Shown here one piece after another: positions 1 through 5,238 of a DNA stretch of 5,420 bases. The notes beneath the pieces were generated by a model. It ran no database searches, had not been told where the DNA came from, and was given only the letters and a program-made list of their open reading frames with translations. Positions within the stretch are counted from its first letter, which is position 1. Each line of letters opens with the position of its first letter. A program made the position numbers and the translations under genes. The DNA comes from Oscillospiraceae bacterium (lineage in GTDB: Bacteria > Bacillota > Clostridia > Oscillospirales > Ruminococcaceae): NCBI GenBank assembly GCA_018110855.1, contig JAGBFZ010000288.1, positions 1 to 5,420 on the forward strand, given 5' to 3'.

Positions 1-664
1 CCATTCCCTTTTTCACATAGAGAAATCCGATTCCCTTCTGTGCGTGTATCTTATGACCCGACATACTCATCATGTCAATGCCCTGCTCTGCCACATTTAT
101 GGGGACATTTCCAACAGCCTGAACTGCGTCTGTGTGGAAAAGAACTCCCTTTGCATGGCACACTTCGGCAATTTCGGGGATAGGCATGATAGTGCCTATC
201 TCGTTATTTGCATACATTATCGTAACAAGAGCGGTGTCCTCCCTGATGGCGTTTTCCACCTGCTCGGGGGTGATAACGCCCTTTTCGCCTACGGGGAGAT
301 ATGTTACCTCAAAGCCCTGCTTTTCAAGGAGCTGACAGGTATGGAGTACGGCATGATGCTCGAAAGCAGTGGTGATGATATGCTTCTTGCCCTTCTGAGC
401 CATTTTTTCCGCAGCGCCTCTTATAGCCCAGTTATCCGACTCGGAGCCGCCGCCTGTGAAATATATTTCGGAGGGCTGACAGCCGAACACTGCCGCAATG
501 CGCTCTCTTGCGGTCTCAATGGCACGTCCTGCGTTTCTGCCAAGTCTGTATATGCTTGAGGGATTGCCGTATTCCGTGGTGAAATAGGGCATCATTTCCT
601 TTAAAACGCTTTCGGAGACCTGTGTCGTTGCCGAATTATCGGCGTAAATAAATCGTTTTTCCAT
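1..664 (-). CDS. nifS: Cysteine desulfurase, NifS/IscS type (3' part beyond the left edge)
   Basis: This is a PLP-dependent class V aminotransferase-fold enzyme that takes sulfur from L-cysteine, giving alanine and an enzyme persulfide for Fe-S cluster assembly or tRNA thiolation in the cytoplasm. Reading leftward from the ATG at 664, 221 codons are open to the edge; family members run to about 380-400 residues, so slightly over half is present. Visible landmarks are YADNSATT (8-15), YGNPSS (32-37), [11 protein letters not shown] (69-79), EHHAV (102-106), ANNEIGT (152-158), HTDAVQAVG (177-185) and [10 protein letters not shown] (202-211). K205 is the expected PLP Schiff-base lysine. H103, N154, D179 and Q182 match IscS H104, N155, D180 and Q183 with a constant offset of one. 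The catalytic cysteine loop lies outside the window. An AAAGG-type ribosome binding site (675-679) precedes the start by about 10 nt. NifS and IscS cannot be separated on this fragment, so the symbol is tentative. Confidence 0.95.
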   Translation of the reverse strand, partial: MEKRFIYADNSATTQVSESVLKEMMPYFTTEYGNPSSIYRLGRNAGRAIETARERIAAVFGCQPSEIYFTGGGSESDNWAIRGAAEKMAQKGKKHIITTAFEHHAVLHTCQLLEKQGFEVTYLPVGEKGVITPEQVENAIREDTALVTIMYANNEIGTIMPIPEIAEVCHAKGVLFHTDAVQAVGNVPINVAEQGIDMMSMSGHKIHAQKGIGFLYVKKGM

Positions 665-693
665 TTCTGCTCGACCTTTCGGGGTATTTATTA

Positions 694-751
694 TAATTCC
701 TTTCGGATTAGTATGATTTACACAGATAAAAACGTTCAACATCATTATCTG
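694..751 (-). promoter_or_regulatory. Leader of the desulfurase gene with two inverted repeats
   Basis: Within the predicted 5' leader, CAGATAA (723-729) and TTATCTG (745-751) form a perfect 7-bp inverted repeat around a 15-nt loop. Nearer the gene, TAATTCC (694-700) and GGATTA (705-710) form an imperfect inverted repeat of about 6 bp with one extra base, next to a second TATAAT-like hexamer (690-695). Either could be an RNA hairpin or a protein operator. Genes of this class are often controlled by Rrf2/IscR-type repressors, but I do not recognise a known IscR box here, so the role is unassigned. Confidence 0.3.
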
Positions 752-761
752 CCATAATTTT

Positions 762-790
762 ATTATATACCTATTCAGTGTGAATTACAA
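762..790 (-). promoter_or_regulatory. SigmaA-type promoter of the cysteine desulfurase gene
   Basis: On the minus strand a -35 box TTGTAA (790-785, 4 of 6 consensus bases) is followed by a 17-bp spacer and a perfect -10 box TATAAT (767-762). Transcription would start near 755 and give a leader of about 90 nt before the ATG at 664. The promoter lies in the gap downstream of the AraC-family gene, which has the same orientation, so the desulfurase probably has its own transcript rather than depending on read-through. No clear terminator was seen after the AraC gene, so read-through remains possible. Confidence 0.6.
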
Positions 791-831
791 TAGCTTTGCA
801 GTTATTTTTACCTTTTGCACAGAATTTATTC

Positions 832-1623
832 CTAATTTCCGGCTGAGTTCATGTATTTTCGATACTCGCTCGGAGTCATGCCGATTTTCCGCCTGAAAAG
901 CCGCATAAAGCAAACATCGTTTTCATAGCCGCAGAGAGCAGCAATTTCTTTGACGGTAAGAGCGGTGTTTTTCAGATAGTATTCTGCCGCCTTCATCCTT
1001 GCCGACAGCAGATCTTCATAGCAGCTCACCCCGAACTGCTCCCTGTACAGCTGCTGAAAATGCGATGGGCTGAGATTTACAGACCTTGCAAGATCGGATA
1101 CCGACCCGAAGCTGCCCGCATTGCTGTAAAGCTCAGCTCTGAGAGCTCCGAGAGCGGAGCTGTGAATGCTCCTCACCTGTGCGGTGTTTTTCTTTTCCGA
1201 GCATTCGGCAATTTTTAGAATCAGCAATTTTATCAGCATATCCATATACCTGTCCTTGAAGGGCGAAGCTGACATTTCCTCCCTGCTTATCATACGCATA
1301 AGCTCCTCTGCCTCGCTGCAGTCCCACAGAGGTATCACCTTGTTAAACGGGAAACCAACAGAGGAAAAAAACTCATCCTCTCCTGTGCAGTCCATATGCA
1401 GAAAATGATTTGAATACTTGTCGCCGCAGGCTTTATATCGCTGGGGAACACCTTTTTTATACAGTATCGCACTGCGTGGCGGAGCGATAACATCGCCTTC
1501 CTCAAGTGATACCATCGCTTCTGTAATAAAAATAAGCAGAAGCTCGTCCCCCGATCCGTTCGGGCGGTCGATGGAAAACTCCTTATCATGGCTGTAGCTC
1601 AGTCCCATTGCGTGAAAAATCAT
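832..1623 (-). CDS. AraC-family transcriptional regulator
   Basis: This 263-residue protein is a probable sugar- or metabolite-responsive transcription factor. The N-terminal 150 residues are a putative effector-binding, cupin-like domain with SAILYKKGVPQRY (51-63) and a NHFLHMD segment (72-78), a pattern I associate with many Clostridia AraC proteins. The C-terminal domain (about 155-258) has the two AraC helix-turn-helix units: first SVSDLARSVNLSPSHF (174-189), second TVKEIAALCGYENDVCF (223-239), followed by the signature RLFRRKIGMTPSEYRK (241-256). The ATG at 1623 has a GGGGAG ribosome binding site 8 nt upstream. The gene is divergent from the GH51 arabinofuranosidase with 136 bp between the start codons and overlapping promoters, so control of that gene, and probably of itself, is the simplest inference. 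The effector cannot be named from sequence; an arabinose-related sugar is a guess from context. Confidence 0.93.
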   Translation of the reverse strand: MIFHAMGLSYSHDKEFSIDRPNGSGDELLLIFITEAMVSLEEGDVIAPPRSAILYKKGVPQRYKACGDKYSNHFLHMDCTGEDEFFSSVGFPFNKVIPLWDCSEAEELMRMISREEMSASPFKDRYMDMLIKLLILKIAECSEKKNTAQVRSIHSSALGALRAELYSNAGSFGSVSDLARSVNLSPSHFQQLYREQFGVSCYEDLLSARMKAAEYYLKNTALTVKEIAALCGYENDVCFMRLFRRKIGMTPSEYRKYMNSAGN

Positions 1624-1667
1624 GGCATGATCTCCCCAATAATCGTAGGATTTGTCAGTATAATAAT

Positions 1668-1696
1668 ATAATACGTCATTGCAAAAAGTTTGTCAA
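1668..1696 (-). promoter_or_regulatory. Promoter of the AraC-family gene
   Basis: On the minus strand there is a perfect -35 TTGACA (1696-1691), a 17-bp spacer and a -10 TATTAT (1673-1668, 5 of 6). The expected start is near 1661, giving a leader of about 38 nt that keeps the GGGGAG ribosome binding site. The -35 box lies inside the spacer of the divergent arabinofuranosidase promoter, so the two promoters physically overlap. Confidence 0.65.
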
Positions 1697-1707
1697 GATG
1701 GGATAAT
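1679..1707 (+). promoter_or_regulatory. Promoter of the GH51 arabinofuranosidase gene
   Basis: A -35 box TTGCAA (1679-1684, 4 of 6), a 17-bp spacer and a -10 box GATAAT (1702-1707, 5 of 6) would place the start near 1714, about 46 nt before the ATG at 1760. The weaker -35 box fits a promoter that needs an activator such as the neighbouring AraC-family protein; that point is inference. The TTG at 1679 could in principle extend the coding frame, but it is part of this -35 box. Confidence 0.5.
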
Positions 1708-1723
1708 AAAATCAGATGATTTT
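1708..1723. repeat. Inverted repeat at the arabinofuranosidase transcription start (operator candidate)
   Basis: AAAATCA and TGATTTT flank a central GA, forming a 16-bp near-perfect palindrome directly downstream of the -10 box and over the expected start site. A further AAATCA copy lies at 1732-1737, 23 bp from the first. Position and symmetry suggest a protein-binding site, possibly for the divergent AraC-family regulator or for a separate repressor, but AT-rich sequence makes short repeats likely by chance. Confidence 0.3.
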
Positions 1724-1759
1724 CCGAATTTAAATCAATTTATGAAAGGAACAAACACT

Positions 1760-3235
1760 ATGAAAAAAATTTCAATGCTCATCAACGCACAGGACAGAAT
1801 TTCACACATAAGTCCCGAGATATACGGACATTTTTCCGAGCATCTTGGCAGATGCATTTACAACGGCATTTATGTGGGAGAGGATTCTACTATCCCGAAC
1901 ATTGAGGGAATAAGAACAGACATTATCGAAGCGTTCAAAAACATCAAGCTCCCCGTTCTCCGCTGGCCCGGCGGCTGCTTTGCCGACGAATATCACTGGA
2001 AGGACGGTATCGGCGAAAAGGATAGCCGCAAGAAAATCATCAACACCAACTGGGGCGGCGTTTCCGAGGACAACTCCTTCGGCACTCATGAGTTTATGCG
2101 TCTCTGCGAGCTGGTAGGCTGCGAGCCTTATATTGCGGGAAATCTTGGCAGCGGAACTATTCAGGAGCTTTCCGAATGGGTGGAGTACATGACTCTCGAA
2201 GGCGGCTCTCCCATGTCGGAGCTTAGAAAGAAAAACGGCAGAGAAAAGCCATGGAAAATGAAATACCTCGGTATCGGCAATGAAAACTGGGGCTGCGGCG
2301 GAAATATGCGCCCCGAATATTATGTGGACGAATACCGCCGTTATCAGAGCTTCTGCAAGAATTATTCGGGCAACGAGCTTTATAAGATCGCCTGCGGTCC
2401 AAGCGGCGGCGATTACAACTGGACCGAGATCATAATGAAGAACCTGAACAGCAGCCATACAAAGGGCATATCTCTCCATTACTACACCGTTCCCACAGGT
2501 GTCTGGGAGAAAAAGGGTAGTGCAAGGGAATTTGACAGTGATCTTTATTACAGCACAATTGCCAAGACCCTTTATATGGACGAGCTTCTCACCCGTCACA
2601 GCGAAATTATGAACCGCTATGATCCTAAGAACGAGATCGGTCTTATTGTTGACGAATGGGGCTGCTGGTATGATGTTGAGGAAGGCACCAACCCCGGCTT
2701 CCTCTATCAGCAGAATACCATGCGTGACGCTATTGTTGCCGCCTGCAATCTGAACATATTCAACAGGCACAGTAAGAGAGTTGTTATGGCGAATCTTGCA
2801 CAGGCTGTCAATGTACTTCAGTCCCTTATCCTCACCGAGGGCGAAAAGCTTGTCAAGACCCCCACATATCATGTTTTCGACCTTTTCAAGGAGCATCAGG
2901 ACGGCGAACTTGTTTACTGCTTCAGTACCAATGAGCAGGCAGGCGAAAAGGACATTATTCCTCTTCTCTCAAGCTCTGCTTCCGTCAAGGACGGCGTTAT
3001 GACGATAACCTTAGCAAACTGTTCCATCGAGGAAGGCGCAGAGATATCCTGCGATATCAGAGGCTTTGAATGCTCCGAGGCTTCTGCTCGTATCCTTACC
3101 GGAGAAGTACATACCTGCAACGATTTTGACGCTCCCGAACGTGTATCTCCTGCTGATTATGCAGTCAAGCTTGAAAACGGTGTTCTCTCCGCAGAGCTTC
3201 CTCCCTGCTCGGTAGTGACCGTTACCGTAAGATGA
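1760..3235 (+). CDS. abfA: Intracellular alpha-N-arabinofuranosidase, GH51
   Basis: This retaining glycosidase (EC 3.2.1.55) releases terminal alpha-L-arabinofuranose from arabino- or arabinoxylo-oligosaccharides. It has 491 residues, close to the family's usual 500. An N-terminal strand leads into a (beta/alpha)8 barrel (about 18-365), then a C-terminal beta-sandwich (about 370-491). Key motifs are HFSEHLGRCIYNG (24-36), RWPGG (68-72), LGIGNENWGCGG (170-181) with E175 as acid/base, and LIVDEWGCWY (295-304) with E299 as nucleophile; N174 precedes the acid/base as usual for clan GH-A. There is no signal peptide or anchor, so the substrate must be imported. I chose the ATG at 1760 because AAAGGA (1745-1750) sits 9 nt upstream and the next residues match the family N-terminus; upstream in-frame starts at 1679 (TTG) and 1742 (ATG) lack a ribosome binding site. 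It is divergent from an AraC-type regulator. Its stop overlaps the next start. The gene symbol is by family analogy. Confidence 0.95.
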   Translation: MKKISMLINAQDRISHISPEIYGHFSEHLGRCIYNGIYVGEDSTIPNIEGIRTDIIEAFKNIKLPVLRWPGGCFADEYHWKDGIGEKDSRKKIINTNWGGVSEDNSFGTHEFMRLCELVGCEPYIAGNLGSGTIQELSEWVEYMTLEGGSPMSELRKKNGREKPWKMKYLGIGNENWGCGGNMRPEYYVDEYRRYQSFCKNYSGNELYKIACGPSGGDYNWTEIIMKNLNSSHTKGISLHYYTVPTGVWEKKGSAREFDSDLYYSTIAKTLYMDELLTRHSEIMNRYDPKNEIGLIVDEWGCWYDVEEGTNPGFLYQQNTMRDAIVAACNLNIFNRHSKRVVMANLAQAVNVLQSLILTEGEKLVKTPTYHVFDLFKEHQDGELVYCFSTNEQAGEKDIIPLLSSSASVKDGVMTITLANCSIEEGAEISCDIRGFECSEASARILTGEVHTCNDFDAPERVSPADYAVKLENGVLSAELPPCSVVTVTVR

Positions 3236-3486
3236 TGAAGCATTTATGCAAAAGATGCTTTTTCGCTGAGCTTGACCCCAATGGGATCTACAGGGAAATT
3301 TCCGACCTGATAGCCGCTCTTCCCGATGAAAAGCGAACTGAGGAAAAGGAATACCGCCGCCGTCTTGAGCTGTGCGGCGAATGCTCCTCTCTCGGGGCAG
3401 GCACCTGCGGAAAATGCGGCTGCTTTGTTGAGCTTCGGGCTGCAAAAAAGGATATGCACTGTCCACACGAAATATCAAAATGGTAA
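3232..3486 (+). CDS. Small cysteine-rich DUF6171-type protein, probable zinc binder
   Basis: This protein of 84 residues has unknown function. Eight cysteines are visible: CKRC (6-9), CGEC (48-51), CGKCGC (59-64) and C77, with histidines at 4, 76 and 79. This arrangement suggests one or two zinc sites. The end, CGCFVELRAAKK (62-73) followed by CP and a final KW, matches what I recall of the DUF6171 family in Clostridia. The middle (15-45) is charged and probably helical. It has no signal peptide or membrane segment, so it is likely cytoplasmic. The start ATG at 3232 overlaps the arabinofuranosidase stop (ATGA); a second ATG follows at 3235. I see no clear ribosome binding site just upstream, so translation is probably coupled to the enzyme gene. 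A hairpin terminator follows 4 nt after the stop. Whether it acts with the enzyme is unknown. Confidence 0.85.
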   Translation: MMKHLCKRCFFAELDPNGIYREISDLIAALPDEKRTEEKEYRRRLELCGECSSLGAGTCGKCGCFVELRAAKKDMHCPHEISKW

Positions 3487-3490
3487 AAAT

Positions 3491-3522
3491 AACGGCGTTC
3501 GCCCCGAAAGGTGAACGCCGTT
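3491..3522. terminator. Bidirectional hairpin terminator between convergent genes
   Basis: AACGGCGTTC (3491-3500) pairs perfectly with GAACGCCGTT (3513-3522), and the stem can extend inward by a G-T wobble and two C-G pairs to about 13 bp with a small loop. On the minus strand the stem is followed by ATTTTTACC, a reasonable U-tract for ending the GGDEF gene. On the plus strand it is followed by TTAAAATTATAT, a weaker tail, but the hairpin lies only 4 nt after the DUF6171 stop. It probably serves both genes. Confidence 0.8.
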
Positions 3523-3537
3523 AAAATTATATATGTG

Positions 3538-4626
3538 CTATTCGAAGACGACCTTGTTCTTGCCGGATTTTTTGCCGCTGTAAAGGCGGTCGTCCGCAAG
3601 ACCGATGATCTCCTCAACGCTTCCTGCCTCGGTGCTTTCTGCCGCACCCGCAGTAACGGTGCATTTTATGATATTCTCCTCACTCAGTATCTCAAGCCCC
3701 TCAATCTGCGACCTGATACGCTCGGCTACAAGTGCAGCTCCGCTGAGAGGAGTTCCTGCCGCAAGGATAAGTATCTCCTCACCGCCCCATCGGCATACAG
3801 AATCATTTTCTCTCAGAATGGAAATAATAGCCTCGGACAGCTTTCTAAGGACCTCGTCTCCGCTGTTATGTCCGTAGGTGTCGTTTATTTTCTTGAAATC
3901 GTCAATATCACAGATGATAACAGAAAATGTCCTGCCCGAAGCGGCAGCATTATTCAGCAGCTTATCCATGCTTCTGCGGTTGTAAAGCCCTGTGAGCGCA
4001 TCTATTCCTGCGATCTTGTCAAGCTGTGCATTCCGTTCCTCGAGGACTGATTTGGAAACCTGTATCTCACGCAGGAAAAACAGTGAGAAAAACAGAAGCA
4101 GTCCGAAGGCACATATGGAATTGAAAATATAGATATACATGGCAGCCTTTTCTGAAATTATGTATATCGGTTCTACTCTGAAGGAGATGACCTTGCAAAT
4201 AATGAAGGTCATCATACAGCAAAGTCCGATAAGCAAGGATTCATGCAGTCCTGCGCTTTCGTCCAGCGAAAAATGCATATAAAATATTACAGGCATGATG
4301 CCGATGATGTACAAAGGGAATCCCGGACCCCAGCCTACAAGAATAGTAGCAACGTATGAATGAAGGCATATCTCCACAAAAGCGATGTAATAAAACAGGA
4401 TATACCGCTCCCGCTTTACAAGCAGTCCGCAGAGGATGTAACATATGGTACTGCCTATATTGAACACCACCATGCTGTAAACGCCCACCGAGGCGAAAAT
4501 AAATATAAGCAGGAAATGAACCACAGCGGCACTCCACTGCAGAATGGTGTACTTTATCCTGTTTGTGACAGTAGTTCCGTCATCAAATATTTTTGAGAAA
4601 AAATTATTTTCTGTTTCTGCCTTCAA
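3538..4626 (-). CDS. Membrane-bound GGDEF diguanylate cyclase
   Basis: This enzyme should make the second messenger c-di-GMP from two GTP. With the start chosen here it has 362 residues. A short cytoplasmic N-terminus is followed by about six hydrophobic segments (roughly 31-49, 50-70, 75-98, 102-119, 129-149, 163-186), an unrecognised membrane sensor resembling no named domain I can assign. A linker, probably helical (about 187-205), leads to a full GGDEF domain: DALTGLYNRR (209-218), ICDIDDFKKIND (238-249) with metal-binding D240, YGHNSGDEVL (251-260), and the active loop GGEEI (281-285). The last position is I instead of the usual F; the acidic residues are intact, so activity is expected. 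RxxD (272-275) sits five residues before it, the canonical product-inhibition I-site. I prefer the TTG at 4626 because AGGAGG (4641-4636) lies 9 nt upstream; a start at the TTG at 4647 would place that site inside the gene. Confidence 0.92.
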   Translation of the reverse strand: MKAETENNFFSKIFDDGTTVTNRIKYTILQWSAAVVHFLLIFIFASVGVYSMVVFNIGSTICYILCGLLVKRERYILFYYIAFVEICLHSYVATILVGWGPGFPLYIIGIMPVIFYMHFSLDESAGLHESLLIGLCCMMTFIICKVISFRVEPIYIISEKAAMYIYIFNSICAFGLLLFFSLFFLREIQVSKSVLEERNAQLDKIAGIDALTGLYNRRSMDKLLNNAAASGRTFSVIICDIDDFKKINDTYGHNSGDEVLRKLSEAIISILRENDSVCRWGGEEILILAAGTPLSGAALVAERIRSQIEGLEILSEENIIKCTVTAGAAESTEAGSVEEIIGLADDRLYSGKKSGKNKVVFE

Positions 4627-4635
4627 ATTGACGTT

Positions 4636-4641
4636 CCTCCT
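4636..4641 (-). promoter_or_regulatory. Ribosome binding site that fixes the TTG start of the GGDEF gene
   Basis: The perfect AGGAGG on the minus strand is 9 nt from the TTG at 4626. No in-frame ATG occurs until about 50 residues later, well inside the membrane region. A small TATCC/GGATA inverted repeat (4641-4654) touches the upstream end of this site and might modestly affect its access. Confidence 0.75.
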
Positions 4642-4660
4642 ATCCAATGGGATACCTTAT

Positions 4661-4718
4661 ATAATACATCGGCAAAGCAATGGTAAAACTTTAGTAAAAA
4701 TCTTGTATTTTCTGTCAA
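4661..4718 (-). promoter_or_regulatory. Promoter region of the GGDEF gene (two candidates)
   Basis: On the minus strand a perfect -35 TTGACA (4718-4713) has only a poor -10 (TACTAA, 4696-4691) at 16 bp. Closer to the gene, TATTAT (4666-4661) is a good -10 but has only TTTACC (4687-4682) at a short 15-bp spacing as -35. Either would leave the ribosome binding site in the transcript. I cannot choose between them from sequence alone. Confidence 0.35.
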
Positions 4719-4758
4719 AAATCCCAGATTTGTAAATTTTGCCGAATTTTAAAATTTA

Positions 4759-4786
4759 TTTTCATGCAAAATATGGAACGTATAAT
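4759..4786 (+). promoter_or_regulatory. Promoter upstream of the DUF378 gene
   Basis: A -35 box TTTTCA (4759-4764, 4 of 6), a 16-bp spacer and a perfect TATAAT -10 box (4781-4786) are preceded by a strongly AT-rich stretch that could act as an UP element. Transcription would start near 4793 and produce a leader of about 165 nt before the small membrane-protein gene at 4958. Confidence 0.5.
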
Positions 4787-4813
4787 CATTATCCAATTAT
4801 CAGATAATAAAAT

Positions 4814-4928
4814 CGAGGAAATTCCTCGGGTTTGCAATTTTCCGCAGAAAGGTATTGTACATTCTCTGCGGATATCACAGGGACGCCGACGGGCATTTTC
4901 AAGGTTTGACAAGGTCTGTCGGCGTTCC
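4814..4928 (+). promoter_or_regulatory. Possible structured 5' leader with three hairpins
   Basis: This covers most of the gene-free gap (4627-4957). Three inverted repeats lie in a row: CGAGGAA and TTCCTCG around a single A (4814-4828); TCCGCAGA (4841-4848) with TCTGCGGA (4865-4872), a perfect 8-bp stem with a 16-nt loop; and GGACGCCGAC (4881-4890) with GTCGGCGT-T-CC (4918-4928), a 10-bp stem with one bulged T. The last loop contains the direct repeat CAAGGT (4900-4905, 4910-4915). None is followed by a U-tract, so none looks like a terminator. The arrangement fits a cis-regulatory RNA or a cluster of DNA operators. I do not recognise a known riboswitch class. Confidence 0.35.
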
Positions 4929-4957
4929 ATCATATTATATAAAGGAAGGTCTAAAAT

Positions 4958-5170
4958 ATGTTTGACAAGATAGCTCTGATCCTGCTGATCATCGGCGGAC
5001 TCAACTGGGGTCTTGTGGGAATATTCAGCTTTGACCTTGTTGCATGGCTTTTCGGCGGAACAGGCGCACTTCTGAGCAGAGTTGTGTATATCTTAGTCGC
5101 TCTGTCGGCGGTATGGTGCATTACACTGCTTTTCAGAGAGCCTGCGGGAGCGGAAGCAAGAGGACACTAA
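4958..5170 (+). CDS. Small DUF378 (YuzA-like) membrane protein
   Basis: This protein of 70 residues has two predicted membrane helices, about 5-25 and 41-60, joined by a short loop (FGGTGALLS, 32-40). The first helix carries the DUF378 signature GGLNWGLVG (13-21), and the second contains a tryptophan and a cysteine (W53, C54). The tail after residue 60 is short and polar. The function of the family is unknown; members are small integral membrane proteins common in Firmicutes, such as YuzA of Bacillus. The ATG at 4958 has GGAAGG (4944-4949) 8 nt upstream. It appears to be a single-gene unit with a long, possibly structured leader and a strong terminator 22 nt after the stop. Confidence 0.9.
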   Translation: MFDKIALILLIIGGLNWGLVGIFSFDLVAWLFGGTGALLSRVVYILVALSAVWCITLLFREPAGAEARGH

Positions 5171-5192
5171 AGCTCAGGCGAAAAAATCTTTG

Positions 5193-5238
5193 GGCGGGAA
5201 GAATGCTTTTTTAAGCGATCTTCCCGTCTTGTTTTATT
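5193..5238. terminator. Intrinsic terminator after the DUF378 gene, probably bidirectional
   Basis: GGCGGGAAGA (5193-5202) pairs with TCTTCCCGTC (5219-5228) through 10 bp including one G-T wobble. After an A-A mismatch, an inner stem TGCTT/AAGCG closes a TTTT loop (5209-5212). The plus strand continues TTGTTTTATT. On the minus strand the stem is followed by a run of six T (complement of 5181-5186, beyond a short spacer), so it can also end the convergent gene at the right edge, whose stop codon at 5234-5236 lies in the tail. Confidence 0.8.

Noticed and set aside
44..559. A 171-codon plus-strand open frame
   Set aside because: It is antisense to the cysteine desulfurase, whose motifs on the minus strand are unambiguous; it shows no family features.
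1679..1759. N-terminal extension of the arabinofuranosidase from the TTG at 1679
   Set aside because: The TTG is part of a -35 box, has no ribosome binding site, and the 27 extra residues do not resemble the GH51 N-terminus; the ATG at 1760 has a good site.
1802..2896. A 364-codon open frame on the minus strand inside the arabinofuranosidase gene
   Set aside because: The plus-strand frame carries all GH51 catalytic motifs; the antisense frame has no recognisable domain or ribosome binding site and arises from the codon pattern of the real gene.
3511..4050. A 179-codon plus-strand open frame
   Set aside because: It begins inside the terminator hairpin and runs antisense to the GGDEF domain, with no recognisable domain.
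4875..4900. Faint resemblance of ACAGGGACGCC to a GEMM c-di-GMP riboswitch core
   Set aside because: The conserved tetraloop-receptor arrangement and the second conserved strand of the aptamer are not present in the right order; a few shared bases are not enough.
4906..4938. TTGACA (4906-4911) with TATTAT (4933-4938) as a closer promoter for the DUF378 gene
   Set aside because: The spacer is 21 bp, too long for sigmaA, and a start near 4945 would remove the ribosome binding site.
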